Source: an uncultured Nocardiaceae bacterium
GTDB lineage: Bacteria; Actinomycetota; Actinomycetes; Mycobacteriales; Mycobacteriaceae
Direction of reading: 5' to 3'
DNA: 64,000 nucleotides
Assembly: GCA_936936565.1 (NCBI GenBank)
Contig: CAKZIX010000118.1
Coordinates: 18,893-82,892 of the forward strand
Part shown: piece by piece, positions 53,479 to 62,769 of the stretch
Layout: each line of letters opens with the position of its first letter
How positions within the stretch are numbered: the first letter of the stretch is position 1
Translations under genes and position numbers: made by a program
The notes under the pieces: generated by a model
The model's database searches: none
Told to the model about the DNA's origin: nothing
What the model saw: only the letters and a program-made list of their open reading frames with translations

Positions 53479-53888
53479 GCCGGAACGTGCTCGGGCGCAA
53501 CCGTTTTCGATGCCTGCAGCGACAGCCGCAGGACCGTGATCACGGCGGTCATGATGAGCAGGCCGTTCACGGCGTGCAGGCCGAACACGTAGTGGCCCAC
53601 CTCGGAGCCGTCGCCGAGGGCCTTGGCGATTTCCCGGATCACCGACTGCAGCAGCACCAGACCGGCCACGCCCGCGGCGGTTGCGGTGACCCGCCCGGGC
53701 ATCCGGGCGACGGCGGCGGCGATGGTCACCACGACCGCGAAGAGCAGGATCAGGTTGCCCAGCACGCGGTGCTGTGCGAAGGACTCCTCGACGGGTGCAT
53801 CGTCGAAGGCGCCGCTGGCGGCGAGAAAGAATTGCGCGACGACGGCGAGCAGTTGCACGACCGCCAGGACGGTGACGACTTTCTTCAT
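53475..53888 (-). CDS. DUF6220-like four-helix membrane protein
   Basis: 137 residues with four membrane segments: VVTVLAVVQLLAVVAQFFLA, VLGNLILLFAVVVTIAAAVA, AAGVAGLVLLQSVIREIA and GLHAVNGLLIMTAVITVLRL. Histidines in SFAQHRVLGN, GHYVFGLHAVNG could bind haem or metal. It is co-translated with the multicopper oxidase, so may support its assembly or supply electrons or copper. This is inference. Confidence 0.75.
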   Translation of the reverse strand: MKKVVTVLAVVQLLAVVAQFFLAASGAFDDAPVEESFAQHRVLGNLILLFAVVVTIAAAVARMPGRVTATAAGVAGLVLLQSVIREIAKALGDGSEVGHYVFGLHAVNGLLIMTAVITVLRLSLQASKTVAPEHVPA

Positions 53889-53958
53889 GCGGTGATCGTG
53901 ACGCTGCGACGGGTCGTCGCGCTTGGGGCGAGTGACGGGTTCGAGTACGTCGAACTAC

Positions 53959-53981
53959 GTAATTCGTACGCGTACGATTAC
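53959..53981. promoter_or_regulatory. Inverted-repeat operator between oxidase and kinase
   Basis: CGTACGCGTACG (53,965-53,976) is a perfect 12-bp palindrome, flanked by GTAAT on the left and ATTAC on the right. Located in the gap between the two divergent operons, 70 bp before the oxidase-side ATG. Candidate binding site of the response regulator at 55,257. Confidence 0.55.
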
Positions 53982-54051
53982 TCGAATGGGCGTAGTCCTC
54001 CGCGCGCGTGCGCGGCAGCGCAGATCCCGAGATCACCGATACCATCGCCGC

Positions 54052-55260
54052 ATGGGGCTGCGGGAGATGTCGCGACGGCTGTCGGCCTGGATGTCGCGGC
54101 GACCGCCCTGGTTTCCGGACCTGCTGCTCGCGCTGTTCGTCACGGCGGTGCAGCTGCAGAGCGCAGGCATGGCCCTGGCCGCGGAACCGACCTCGGTGCT
54201 GGAGGTCGGCACCGACGGCTACGTGCTGCTGACCGTCAGCGGCCTCGCGGTCGCGGCGCGGCGGCGGCTGCCGGTCACGGTGTTCGTGGTGACCGCGCTG
54301 GCGAGCCTGATGTACTTCGCGCTCGACTATCCCGACCGGCTCGCCTGCCTCGGCCTGTATGTCGCGCTGTACACGCTGGCCGCGCACGGCAGTGGGCGCC
54401 GGGCGCTGCTGATCGCCTCCGGCGGCACCGTCGTCCTGGCGGTCGGGTGGCTGCTCGCGGCGGCCGACATCCAGCCGATCTCGGCGATCGGCTGGGTGTT
54501 CTTGCGGATCGGGGGCGCCGTCATCGCGATCACCCTCGGGGTGTCGGTGCACGGCCGCCGGATCATCGCCGCCGACGCCGAAGAGCGCGCGCTGCTGGCC
54601 GAACGCTCGCGCGAGGAGGAGGCGCGGGCGCGGGTGGCCGCCGAGCGGCTGCGCATCGCGCGCGAGGTGCACGACACCGTGGCCCACGCGATGGCCATCA
54701 TCAACGTCCAGTCCGGGGTCACCGCGCACGTGCTGGGCAAGCGCCCGGAACAGGCCCGCGACGCCCTGCGCATCATCGAACAGACCAGTTCGCGGGCGCT
54801 GCACGAGATGCGCGCGATCCTGGGCGTGCTGCGCGACGGCGACGAACGCGAGCCCTATCCGGGCGTGGACCGGATCGCCGAGCTCGCCGGCAAGGCGCGC
54901 GCCGCAGGGCTCGACGTCACCGTCGAACAGACCACGCCCGACACGCCGCTGCCCAGCGCGGTGGACAGCGCCGCCTACCGCATCGTGCAGGAGTCGATCA
55001 CCAACGTGATGCGCCACGTCGGCCCGACGCGGGTGACGGTGACCGTCGACCCGGACGTCGATGTGCTGCGGATCCGCGTGCTCGACGAGGGTCCCGCACA
55101 CGGGCCGGTCGCGCCCGCCGGGGGCTCCGGCCGCGGCATCGTCGGCATGCGCGAACGCTGCCAGCTGCTCGGCGGCGCACTCGACGCCGGACCGCGGCCC
55201 GAGGGCGGGTTCGAGGTGGTCGCGAAGCTGCCGCTCGGACCGGTCGGGGCGCGCGTGTGA
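54052..55260 (+). CDS. NarL-type sensor histidine kinase
   Basis: 402 residues. About five N-terminal membrane helices (PDLLLALFVTAVQLQSAGMA, VTVFVVTALASLMYFALD and others) have no large periplasmic domain. The dimerisation domain is AAERLRIAREVHDTVAHAMA with phospho-acceptor His, then ALHEMRAILGVLRDG. ATPase N box VQESITNVMRHVGPT and G box GSGRGIVGMRERCQLLGGAL. Shares a 4-bp overlap with the regulator gene. Senses a membrane or bilayer signal, possibly copper given the neighbour. Confidence 0.9.
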   Translation: MGLREMSRRLSAWMSRRPPWFPDLLLALFVTAVQLQSAGMALAAEPTSVLEVGTDGYVLLTVSGLAVAARRRLPVTVFVVTALASLMYFALDYPDRLACLGLYVALYTLAAHGSGRRALLIASGGTVVLAVGWLLAAADIQPISAIGWVFLRIGGAVIAITLGVSVHGRRIIAADAEERALLAERSREEEARARVAAERLRIAREVHDTVAHAMAIINVQSGVTAHVLGKRPEQARDALRIIEQTSSRALHEMRAILGVLRDGDEREPYPGVDRIAELAGKARAAGLDVTVEQTTPDTPLPSAVDSAAYRIVQESITNVMRHVGPTRVTVTVDPDVDVLRIRVLDEGPAHGPVAPAGGSGRGIVGMRERCQLLGGALDAGPRPEGGFEVVAKLPLGPVGARV

Positions 55261-55925
55261 GCCGGATCAAGGTGCTGCTGGCCGACGACGAGCGCCTGGT
55301 GCGCTCCGGCTTCAAGGTGCTGCTCGACAGCGACGACGACATCGAGGTCGTCGGCGAGGCCACCAACGGCGCCGAAGCCGTCGAGCTGGCGCTGGCCACT
55401 CGGCCCGACGTGGTGCTCATGGACGTGCGGATGCCGCGCCTGGACGGCATCCGGGCCACCGCGCGAATCGCGGAAACCGCCGGGCTCGAGCAGGTGAAGG
55501 TGCTGATCCTGACCACCTACGACACCGACGACAACGTGTTCGAGGCCTTGCAGGCCGGCGCCAGCGGATTTCTGCTCAAGGACGCGGGCCCGGCCGAGCT
55601 GCTGCAGGCCATCCGGGTGATCGCCGCCGGTGACGCACTGCTCGCGCCGCGGGTGACCCGACGGCTGATCGGACAGTTCGCCGCGCAGCGCCGGGCCGCC
55701 CGCGACGGCGCCGAGCGGCTCGGGGTGCTCACCGATCGCGAACGCGAGGTGCTCGCCCTGGTGGGCGAGGGGATGAGCAACGACGAGATCGGCGCGGCGC
55801 TGTTTCTCAGCCCGGCGACCGCGCGCACCCACATCAGCCGCATGATGGGCAAACTCGGCGCCCGCGACCGGGCCCAGCTCGTCGTGATCGCCTATCGGAC
55901 CGGGGTGAGCCCGCCGGCGCGGTGA
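55257..55925 (+). CDS. LuxR/NarL-family response regulator
   Basis: 222 residues. Receiver domain with acidic pocket LLADDERLVRSGFK, phospho-acceptor Asp in DVVLMDVRMPRLDG, Thr in ILTTYDTDD and Lys in FLLKDAGPAE. C-terminal LuxR HTH: LTDREREVLALVGEGMSNDE then LFLSPATARTHISRMMGKLG. Starts with GTG overlapping the kinase stop. Likely binds the palindrome at 53,965. Confidence 0.94.
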   Translation: MSRIKVLLADDERLVRSGFKVLLDSDDDIEVVGEATNGAEAVELALATRPDVVLMDVRMPRLDGIRATARIAETAGLEQVKVLILTTYDTDDNVFEALQAGASGFLLKDAGPAELLQAIRVIAAGDALLAPRVTRRLIGQFAAQRRAARDGAERLGVLTDREREVLALVGEGMSNDEIGAALFLSPATARTHISRMMGKLGARDRAQLVVIAYRTGVSPPAR

Positions 55926-55927
55926 GC

Positions 55928-56629
55928 TCAGTCCACGCGCGCGGTGAGGAACGCCATCGCGCCGGTGCGCTGCACGGTGAGGTTCGGCAGCACCGGGGTG
56001 AGCAGTTCGGTGAGCTCGGCGACGGTCCGGGGCGCGGCCGCCTCCCCGCCGCGGTGCAGCAGGTGCAGCATCAGTTTGGCGCGGGTCGGGTCGGCAACCA
56101 GGGACGTCGCGAAGATCTGGGCGCCCGGCGCCGCGAACCGGGCGAGTTGGCGGGCCAGCGCGGCGGGGTCGTCGAGCAGATGCAGCACTCCGTGACAGGC
56201 GACCGTCGCGAACGCATGCGGACGCAGTCCCGCGGCTTCCAGGTCGAACACGTCGGCGTGCAGGAATTCGGCGGTGCCGCCGCCGATGCGGGCGGCGGCG
56301 CGCTCGAGCATGGCCAGCGCACGGTCGGACAGTATCACCGGACGCTCCGTGTCGCGGTACACCTCGGCAGTGAAAAGCGCTGTACCGCAACCGATGTCGA
56401 GCAGCGGACCGGTGCCCGACGCCACCGCCGCGGCGGCGAAGCGAGTGTAGTCGCGCGGCGAGGTGCCCCATACGAGCCGGTTGTAGACCGGGCTGCCGGT
56501 GACCGCGTCGTAGAGGGCCGCGCGCCGGTCGTAGGTGGTCTCCTCGCCGGTGCCTTCCGGTACGGCCGACCAGGTGCGCGCGCCGAGCGCGCGGATTCGA
56601 TGCGCCGGCCCCAACAGGGTTTCGATCAC
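55928..56629 (-). CDS. Class I SAM-dependent methyltransferase
   Basis: 233 residues. SAM-binding motif I PLLDIGCGTALFTAEVY; acidic motif II PVILSDRALAMLERA; motif III region EFLHADVFDLEAAGLRP and HGVLHLLDDPAALARQLARF. Residues before this (YDRRAALYDAVTGSPVYNRL) are typical of ubiquinone/menaquinone-type and small-molecule methylases. Substrate unknown. GTG start with GGAAGGAG upstream; stops 2 bp from the regulator's end. Confidence 0.88.
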   Translation of the reverse strand: MIETLLGPAHRIRALGARTWSAVPEGTGEETTYDRRAALYDAVTGSPVYNRLVWGTSPRDYTRFAAAAVASGTGPLLDIGCGTALFTAEVYRDTERPVILSDRALAMLERAAARIGGGTAEFLHADVFDLEAAGLRPHAFATVACHGVLHLLDDPAALARQLARFAAPGAQIFATSLVADPTRAKLMLHLLHRGGEAAAPRTVAELTELLTPVLPNLTVQRTGAMAFLTARVD

Positions 56630-56833
56630 GATTCTCCTTCCGCCCCAACACGATCTGCCATCGAGGCTACCGACGCCGGTCGCGTCCGGATCGTCGTGCC
56701 GTACATCCCCAGCTCGCGCCCCGGCGGGTCGGCACGCGACGACGGCTGTGGGTCTGCGGGTCCATCGAAAGGATGACCCGGCAGGTACCGACGGCGGATG
56801 CGCGTGCCGCGCGGTGCCCGGCACGGTGAATCG

Positions 56834-57532
56834 GTGAGCATCGCACTGATCGGCGGCTTGGTGGGCCTGGCCCTGGTCGACAGCACCAGCATCGGCACGC
56901 TGGTGGTGCCGATCTGGCTGCTGCTGGCCCCGCAGCGTCCGCCGGTGCGCAAGCTGGCCGGGTATCTGGTCTCGATTGCGGCCTTCTACTTCGTGGTCGG
57001 CGTGGCCCTGCTGGCGGTAGCCGGTGCGGGTCTGAGCTGGTTGCGCGACGCGGCACGCAGTCCTGTGATTGCGATCCCGCAGCTGATCGTCGGAATCGCG
57101 CTGTTTGCGCTGTCGTTCCGGTTCGACTCCAGGAAGCGGCGCGCGCGCGGTGAACCGCCGCGCACCGAACGCTGGCGCGCGCGGGCGCTGGCGGCGCAGT
57201 CGTCGCAGCGCGGACTGGCCGTGCTGGCGGTGACCGCGGGCACGATCGAGGTGTTCTCGATGCTGCCCTATCTGGCGGCGATCGGGCTGCTGGTGTCGAA
57301 CCGGCTGCCCGCCGTCGAAGCCGTTCCGCTACTGGCCGGCTATTGCCTGGTGATGGTCGTCCCGGCCGCGCTGATCCTCGCGGCGCGGGCGGCGCTGCAC
57401 ACCCGCATCGACGGTCCGCTGACCGCGCTCGACGCGTTCCTCACCCGCCACGCCGACAGCGCCGCAGGCTGGGTGCTGGGCATCGTCGGGTTCCTGCTGG
57501 CACGCGACGCGGCGGCGGTGCTGCTGGGCTGA
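56834..57532 (+). CDS. GAP-family membrane protein
   Basis: 232 residues with six hydrophobic segments. Begins SIALIGGLVGLALVDSTSIG then LVVPIWLLLAPQRPPVRKLA, the layout of GAP (GPL-addressing) proteins, relatives of LysE exporters that in mycobacteria take part in glycopeptidolipid export. Later segment GTIEVFSMLPYLAAIGLLVS also fits. A GTG at 56,834 is used; an ATG at 56,798 is possible. Confidence 0.8.
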   Translation: MSIALIGGLVGLALVDSTSIGTLVVPIWLLLAPQRPPVRKLAGYLVSIAAFYFVVGVALLAVAGAGLSWLRDAARSPVIAIPQLIVGIALFALSFRFDSRKRRARGEPPRTERWRARALAAQSSQRGLAVLAVTAGTIEVFSMLPYLAAIGLLVSNRLPAVEAVPLLAGYCLVMVVPAALILAARAALHTRIDGPLTALDAFLTRHADSAAGWVLGIVGFLLARDAAAVLLG

Positions 57533-57540
57533 GGCCGGCG

Positions 57541-58821
57541 TCAGCTCTCCGCGGCGCGGTGCCCCGACAGCCACGCCCGCACCGTCGGACCGGCGCTGTG
57601 CCGGACGAAGTGCGAGTCCGAAATCGATTCGGCCGCACCGGTATTCACGGTGAGCACGACCGAATCGGCGAGCCGGTAGGGCTGGCTGGCGACGACGGTG
57701 CCGAGGGCGCGGCGCAACCGCGACACCTCCGCCCGCACGGTGACGATGTGCTCGGTGTCGCCGTAGAGCGCCGCACTGAGCGCGGCCGCGGACAGTCCCG
57801 CCGCACCGGCGCGGTGCAGCAACAGCAGGATTTCGGCGTGCTTGGCCGTCAGCGGCGAGCGCCACGGCGCGCTCGCCCCGGTGACCTCCACGGTCGGTGC
57901 GGCGGACACGTCGAGGGTCAGCCGCATCGTGGTGTCCGCGCCGGTGGGACGCACCAGCCAGCCCTCGCCGATCCGTTCGGGCACGCACAGTCCGAGGCCC
58001 GGCACACTCAGCGCGTGCGCCCCGCGCGGCGCCGCGATCCGAGATCGGGCCGCGACGCCGGAGGTGTGCGCCACCCACCCGTGGTCGTCGACGACCAGCA
58101 ACGGTCCGGACACCGTCGCCAGCAGGGGCGCCGCCGCGGTCCGCAGCTTGTCCAGGCGCTGCTCGTGATGGCGCCACAGTTGCGATTCGGCGAGCCGTAC
58201 CGCGGTCTCCACGAGCGCGGTGATCGTCGGATGCAGCGTGAGCGCCGGACCGCTGACGTCGACGATGCCCAGCAGCACCCCGGTGCGCGGATCGTGAATG
58301 GGGGCTGCCGTGCAGTACCACGGATGCTGGGTCTGCTCGAAGTGCTCGGCCGAAAACAGTTGCACGGGAGCGGCTTCGGCGAGCGCGGTGCCGATGGCGT
58401 TGGTGCCGACCCGGGCTTCGGTCCACTCGGCGCCCTCGAGGAAGCCGAGGCTGTCGGCGTGCCGCTTGACCTTCGCCGAGCCGGCGCGCCACAGGATGAC
58501 CCCATCGGCGTCGGTGACGACCAGCAGCAGTTGCGAGGCGTCGGCGACCGGGTGCACGACCTGCTCGAGTTCGACGATCACGTGCGACAGCGGCGAGGCG
58601 CGGCGGCGGCGGGCCACGTCGTCCGCGGACCGGATGCCGCGGACGTTGGTGCCGTCGGGATCCAGACCGGCGCGCAGCACCCGCTGCCAGGAGCGGGCCA
58701 CCACCGCGCGGGGCAGCACGACCGGCCGGCCGCCGCCGATCACCGCGTCGTGGACCCGGACCAGCTCGCGCGCATAGCGGGGCAGGTCGGTGCCCGGTCG
58801 GATCGCGCCGAAGTCGCTCAC
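57541..58821 (-). CDS. AcoR-like GAF-domain transcriptional regulator
   Basis: About 426 residues. N-terminal GAF-type sensor region (LLLVVTDADGVILWRAGSAK, WTEARVGTNAIGTALAEAAP, QTQHPWYCTAAPIHDP) as in acetoin regulators, then a small second domain, and a C-terminal winged helix (LTAKHAEILLLLHRAGAAGL, VRAEVSRLRRALG). Unlike canonical AcoR it has no AAA+ sigma-54 domain. GTG at 58,821 is my choice; an in-frame ATG at 58,860 is an alternative. Divergent from the flavin monooxygenase gene, which it should control. Confidence 0.85.
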   Translation of the reverse strand: MSDFGAIRPGTDLPRYARELVRVHDAVIGGGRPVVLPRAVVARSWQRVLRAGLDPDGTNVRGIRSADDVARRRRASPLSHVIVELEQVVHPVADASQLLLVVTDADGVILWRAGSAKVKRHADSLGFLEGAEWTEARVGTNAIGTALAEAAPVQLFSAEHFEQTQHPWYCTAAPIHDPRTGVLLGIVDVSGPALTLHPTITALVETAVRLAESQLWRHHEQRLDKLRTAAAPLLATVSGPLLVVDDHGWVAHTSGVAARSRIAAPRGAHALSVPGLGLCVPERIGEGWLVRPTGADTTMRLTLDVSAAPTVEVTGASAPWRSPLTAKHAEILLLLHRAGAAGLSAAALSAALYGDTEHIVTVRAEVSRLRRALGTVVASQPYRLADSVVLTVNTGAAESISDSHFVRHSAGPTVRAWLSGHRAAES

Positions 58822-58957
58822 GGTTGCTCTCTGCTGCTCACAAGTGCTGCTCCCGAGCATAGGACGCCCGGCTGCCACCGGTTGCAATCCGATGCAACCC
58901 TTGTCGCCCGCACGGACGCGGCGTGTGCTCTGAGTCACAACGACGTGAGGAGATGTC

Positions 58958-60793
58958 ATGACCCAGACACTCGAGCCGACCGACGCGGTGCGTGCGGACG
59001 GCAACGGGCCGTCACCACAGCAGCGCGCCGACGCCTGGCTGGCGCAGTTCGAGACCGCGCTCGCCGCGCGCGATGCCGAGACCGCCGCGGGCCTGTTCGC
59101 GGTGGACAGCTTCTGGCGTGATCTCGTCGCGTTCACCTGGAACATCAAGACCGTCGAGGGCCGCGACCAGATCGCCGCGATGCTCACCGCGCGCGTCGAC
59201 GACACCGCGGCGCACGGCTTCCACACCACCGAGCCGGCCAGCGAGGCCGACGGCGTGGTCTCCGCCTGGATCGCGTTCGAGACGGCCGTCGGCCGCGGCA
59301 CCGGACACCTGCGGCTCAACGACGAGGGCGCCTGGACGCTGCTCACCGCGCTGCAGGAGTTGACGGGCCACGAAGAGGGCAAGGGCGCACGCCGGCCCAA
59401 GGGCGTGCAGCACGGCGCCGACCGCAACCGGGTGACCTGGTCCGAGCGCCGCGCCGCCGAAGCCCGCGAACTCGGCTACACCCGTCAGCCCGAGGTGGTG
59501 ATCGTCGGCGGCGGACAGGGCGGCATCGCGCTCGGCGCGCGGCTGCGGCAGCTCGGGGTGCCCGCGATCGTCGTCGACAAGCATGCGCGGCCCGGCGATC
59601 AGTGGCGCAGCCGCTACAAGTCGCTGTGCCTGCACGACCCGGTCTGGTACGACCACCTGCCGTATCTGCCGTTCCCGGCGAACTGGCCGGTGTTCGCGCC
59701 CAAGGACAAGATCGGCGACTGGCTCGAGATGTACACCCGCGTCATGGAAGTGCCGTACTGGAGTTCGACCACCTGCACGTCGGCCGCCTACGACGAGAGC
59801 ACCGGAGAGTGGACGGTCGTCGTGGACCGCGCCGGCGAGCAGGTCGTGCTGCGGCCGCGGCAACTGGTGCTCGCGACGGGCATGTCGGGCAAGCCGAATC
59901 TGCCGACCTTCCCCGGCCAGGACCGCTTCCGCGGCGACCAGCACCACTCCAGCCGGCACCCCGGTCCCGACGGCTACGCGGGCAAGCGCGCCGTCGTGGT
60001 CGGGTCCAACAACTCCGCGCACGACATCTGCGCGGCGCTGTGGGAGGTCGGCGCCGATGTCACGATGGTGCAGCGTTCCTCCACCCACATCGTCAAATCC
60101 GATTCGCTGATGGAACTGGGCCTGGGCGACCTGTACTCCGAGCGTGCCCTCGCCGCCGGCATGACCACCGAGAAGGCCGACCTGACCTTCGCCTCCCTGC
60201 CGTACCGGATCATGCATCAGTTCCAGATCCCGATCTACGACGCGATTCGCGAGCGGGACAAGGACTTCTACGCGCGACTCACCCGCGCCGGATTCGAACT
60301 CGATTGGGGCGACGACGGTTCCGGCCTGTTCATGAAGTACCTGCGGCGCGGGTCCGGCTACTACATCGACGTCGGCGCGTCCGAACTCGTCGCCAACGGC
60401 GACATCGCGCTCGCCCACGGGGCGGTGCGCGAACTCACCGAAGACGCGGTGGTGCTCGACGACGGCACCGAGCTGCCGGCCGATCTCGTCGTCTACGCCA
60501 CCGGCTACGGATCGATGAACGGCTGGGCCGCCGATCTCATCGGCCAGGAGGTTGCCGACAAGGTGGGCAAGTGCTGGGGGCTGGGTTCGGGCACCACGAA
60601 GGATCCGGGGCCGTGGGAGGGCGAGCAGCGCAACATGTGGAAGCCCACCCAACAGCCGGGACTGTGGTTCCACGGCGGCAATCTGCATCAGTCACGGCAC
60701 TATTCGCTGTATCTGGCCCTGCAGCTCAAGGCACGCTACGAGGGCATCCCGACGCCCGTGTACGGCCTGCAGCCGGTGCATCACACGCAGTGA
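58958..60793 (+). CDS. Flavin-dependent monooxygenase with N-terminal NTF2-like domain
   Basis: 611 residues. Residues 20-140 resemble an NTF2/SnoaL-like fold (WLAQFETALAARDAETAAGL, FAVDSFWRDLVAFTWNIKT). From about residue 175 comes a flavin monooxygenase: FAD motif VVIVGGGQGGIALGARLRQL, WRSRYKSLCLHDPVWYDHLP, NADPH motif AVVVGSNNSAHDICAALWEV and LVVYATGYGSM. Similar fused enzymes are found in actinobacteria and oxygenate ketones, amines or sulphides. GAGGAG precedes the ATG at 58,958. Adjacent to an iron ADH, so the pair may process one alcohol or ketone. Confidence 0.9.
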   Translation: MTQTLEPTDAVRADGNGPSPQQRADAWLAQFETALAARDAETAAGLFAVDSFWRDLVAFTWNIKTVEGRDQIAAMLTARVDDTAAHGFHTTEPASEADGVVSAWIAFETAVGRGTGHLRLNDEGAWTLLTALQELTGHEEGKGARRPKGVQHGADRNRVTWSERRAAEARELGYTRQPEVVIVGGGQGGIALGARLRQLGVPAIVVDKHARPGDQWRSRYKSLCLHDPVWYDHLPYLPFPANWPVFAPKDKIGDWLEMYTRVMEVPYWSSTTCTSAAYDESTGEWTVVVDRAGEQVVLRPRQLVLATGMSGKPNLPTFPGQDRFRGDQHHSSRHPGPDGYAGKRAVVVGSNNSAHDICAALWEVGADVTMVQRSSTHIVKSDSLMELGLGDLYSERALAAGMTTEKADLTFASLPYRIMHQFQIPIYDAIRERDKDFYARLTRAGFELDWGDDGSGLFMKYLRRGSGYYIDVGASELVANGDIALAHGAVRELTEDAVVLDDGTELPADLVVYATGYGSMNGWAADLIGQEVADKVGKCWGLGSGTTKDPGPWEGEQRNMWKPTQQPGLWFHGGNLHQSRHYSLYLALQLKARYEGIPTPVYGLQPVHHTQ

Positions 60794-60932
60794 CCTCGCC
60801 GCGGCGGCGGGCCGCCCTTTCGTACGGCGCCCGCCCCCGCGGTACGGGTCGAAGCTGTCCGCAGCGGTGGTCCGGGCGGTTAGGCTCGCTCTGCGCCGGC
60901 CACCGTGGCGCCGACCCGATGGGGAGTGTCCA

Positions 60933-62153
60933 ATGATTCCGTTCTCGGTCCAGGTATTCGTCTACAAGCAGATCCAATTCGGCATGAAACTGGGCGCGAA
61001 GGTGCTCAATTTCCGCCGTCCGGAACTGTTCGCCGGCCCCGGTTCGTCTCTGCAGTTGTGCGACCACATCGCCGATACCGGGGTGCGCAAGCTGCTGCTG
61101 GTCAGCGACGAGACGTTGCTGCAGATCGGGTTGCTGGGGCCGATGATCGAGCGGCTCGAGTCCCGGGGCATCGCGGTCGCGACGTACACCGGTGTCACGC
61201 CGGACCCGACGATCGCGCAGGTGGAAGCGGGCCTCGCCGTGCTGCGTGAGCATCGCTGCACCGCGGTGCTCGCCGTCGGCGGCGGCTCGCCCATCCACGC
61301 CGCCAAACTGATCGCGGCGCGGGCCCGCAACCCGCACAAGGTCGTGCACATGGCCGGGCTGTTGCGGGTCGTCATCCCACCGCTGCCGCTGTACGCGGTT
61401 CCCACGACGGCCGGTACCGGATCCGAGGTGACGATCGCGGCGGTGGTGTCGGATCCGGCGTCCACCCGCAAGTTCGCGGTGATGGACCCGAAGCTGGTGC
61501 CCCAAGCCGCCGCGCTCGACGCGGCCCTGATGACCGGGCTGCCGAAGCCGATCACCGTGGCCACCGGCATGGACGCGCTCACGCACGCGGTGGAGGCCTA
61601 TCTGTCCTACAACGCCACCGCGGCCACCGACGCCGAAGCGCTCGAGGCGACGCGACTCGTCATGGCGAATCTGCCCAAGGTCGTCGACGATCCGGGCAAC
61701 CTCGAGCTGCGCCAGCACATGGCCCTCGCCTCGTTCAAGGGCGGTGCTGCGTTCACCGCCGCCGGCGTCGGATGGGTGCACGCCATCTCCCACAACCTCG
61801 GTGCGCGCTACCACGTTCCGCACGGCTGGGCGAACTCGATCATCCTGCCGCACGTGCTCGATCTGTACCGCTCCGTCTGTCAGGCCCGCCTCGCGGATCT
61901 GGCTCGGGTCAGCGGGCTCGACAGCGCCGACGCGACCGAGGCCGAGCTGGCCGACGCGTTCATCGCGCACATCCGCGAGCTGAACGTGCGATTCGGGGTG
62001 CCGACGTTCGTCGAGCAGTTGCAGGATGCCGACGTGCCCGAGATCGCGCGTGCGGCCGTGCAGGAGACGAACTGGACCTACGCCGTTCCCGTCTACATGG
62101 ACGACGCCGACTGCGCGGCGTTCGTCCGCAGGATGCTGCCCGTCGCGGTCTAG
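60933..62153 (+). CDS. Iron-containing alcohol dehydrogenase
   Basis: 406 residues, group III ADH. NAD site AVGGGSPIHAAKLIAAR; AVPTTAGTGSEVTIAAVV; metal and catalytic region ATGMDALTHAVEAYLSYNAT and AISHNLGARYHVPHGWANSI with the His ligands. An N-terminal 20-residue segment (VQVFVYKQIQFGMKLGAKVL) is unusual. It reduces or oxidises alcohols with NAD(H). Lies 139 bp after the monooxygenase gene in the same direction, possibly one operon. Confidence 0.92.
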   Translation: MIPFSVQVFVYKQIQFGMKLGAKVLNFRRPELFAGPGSSLQLCDHIADTGVRKLLLVSDETLLQIGLLGPMIERLESRGIAVATYTGVTPDPTIAQVEAGLAVLREHRCTAVLAVGGGSPIHAAKLIAARARNPHKVVHMAGLLRVVIPPLPLYAVPTTAGTGSEVTIAAVVSDPASTRKFAVMDPKLVPQAAALDAALMTGLPKPITVATGMDALTHAVEAYLSYNATAATDAEALEATRLVMANLPKVVDDPGNLELRQHMALASFKGGAAFTAAGVGWVHAISHNLGARYHVPHGWANSIILPHVLDLYRSVCQARLADLARVSGLDSADATEAELADAFIAHIRELNVRFGVPTFVEQLQDADVPEIARAAVQETNWTYAVPVYMDDADCAAFVRRMLPVAV

Positions 62154-62262
62154 CCCGCGCGCGCCCGCTCGGCACCGACGCAACGGTGTGGGTGCCGAGC
62201 CCGAGGCGTCGGTGGCGTGGTCGACGCCCGCGGAGTTTTCGCGGTACGCTGTGCCCGGCGGG

Positions 62263-62281
62263 TATACCCCCCACCCGTATA
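62263..62281. promoter_or_regulatory. CsoR/FrmR-type operator candidate
   Basis: TATACCCCCCACCCGTATA has TATAC and GTATA arms around a C-rich centre, as in operators of the CsoR/RcnR/FrmR family. It sits 18 bp before the DUF4396 start and could block its promoter. No regulator gene is seen in the window. Confidence 0.5.
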
Positions 62282-62298
62282 TGGCACAGGAGGTACCG

Positions 62299-62769
62299 AT
62301 GACGCACGCGCACGCCGGGCACGAGTCCGCCGCGAGCACCTGGTCGATGGCCGTCACGGCCACGCTGCACTGCCTGACCGGCTGTGCCATCGGCGAGGTG
62401 CTGGGCATGGTCATCGGCACGAGCCTCGGGCTGCACAATGTCGCCACCGTCGTGCTGGCGGTTGTGCTGGCGTTCGTGTTCGGCTACGCGCTCACCATGC
62501 GCGGCGTGCTGCGCGCCGGCCTGGATTTCCGCAGCGCGCTGAAGGTGGCGCTGGCCGCCGACACGGTGTCGATCGCGGTCATGGAGATCGTCGACAACCT
62601 GATCATGGTCGGCATCCCCGGGGCCATGGACGCGGGGATCTCCTCGCTGCTGTTCTGGGGTGCGCTGGCGGTGGCCTTCGCCGTCGCCTTCGTCGTCACC
62701 GTGCCGGTGAACAAATGGATGATCGCGCGCGGTCGGGGGCATGCCGTCGTGCACGCCATGCACCACTGA
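62299..62769 (+). CDS. DUF4396-domain membrane protein
   Basis: 156 residues with about four membrane helices (MAVTATLHCLTGCAIGEVLG, VVLAVVLAFVFGYALTMRGV, LLFWGALAVAFAVAFVVTVP). HCLTGCAIGE and the histidine-rich ends (THAHAGHE, GHAVVHAMHH) could bind metal. DUF4396 proteins are often found with copper genes and heavy-metal transporters; function unknown. AGGAGG lies before the ATG at 62,299; an ATG at 62,281 is less likely. The operator-like site upstream supports metal control. Confidence 0.85.
   Translation: MTHAHAGHESAASTWSMAVTATLHCLTGCAIGEVLGMVIGTSLGLHNVATVVLAVVLAFVFGYALTMRGVLRAGLDFRSALKVALAADTVSIAVMEIVDNLIMVGIPGAMDAGISSLLFWGALAVAFAVAFVVTVPVNKWMIARGRGHAVVHAMHH

Noticed and set aside
49406..53500. 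A 1,364-codon minus-strand open frame
   Set aside because: It is an out-of-frame shadow across the MFS, TetR and oxidase genes; composition is Arg/Gly-rich with no domains.
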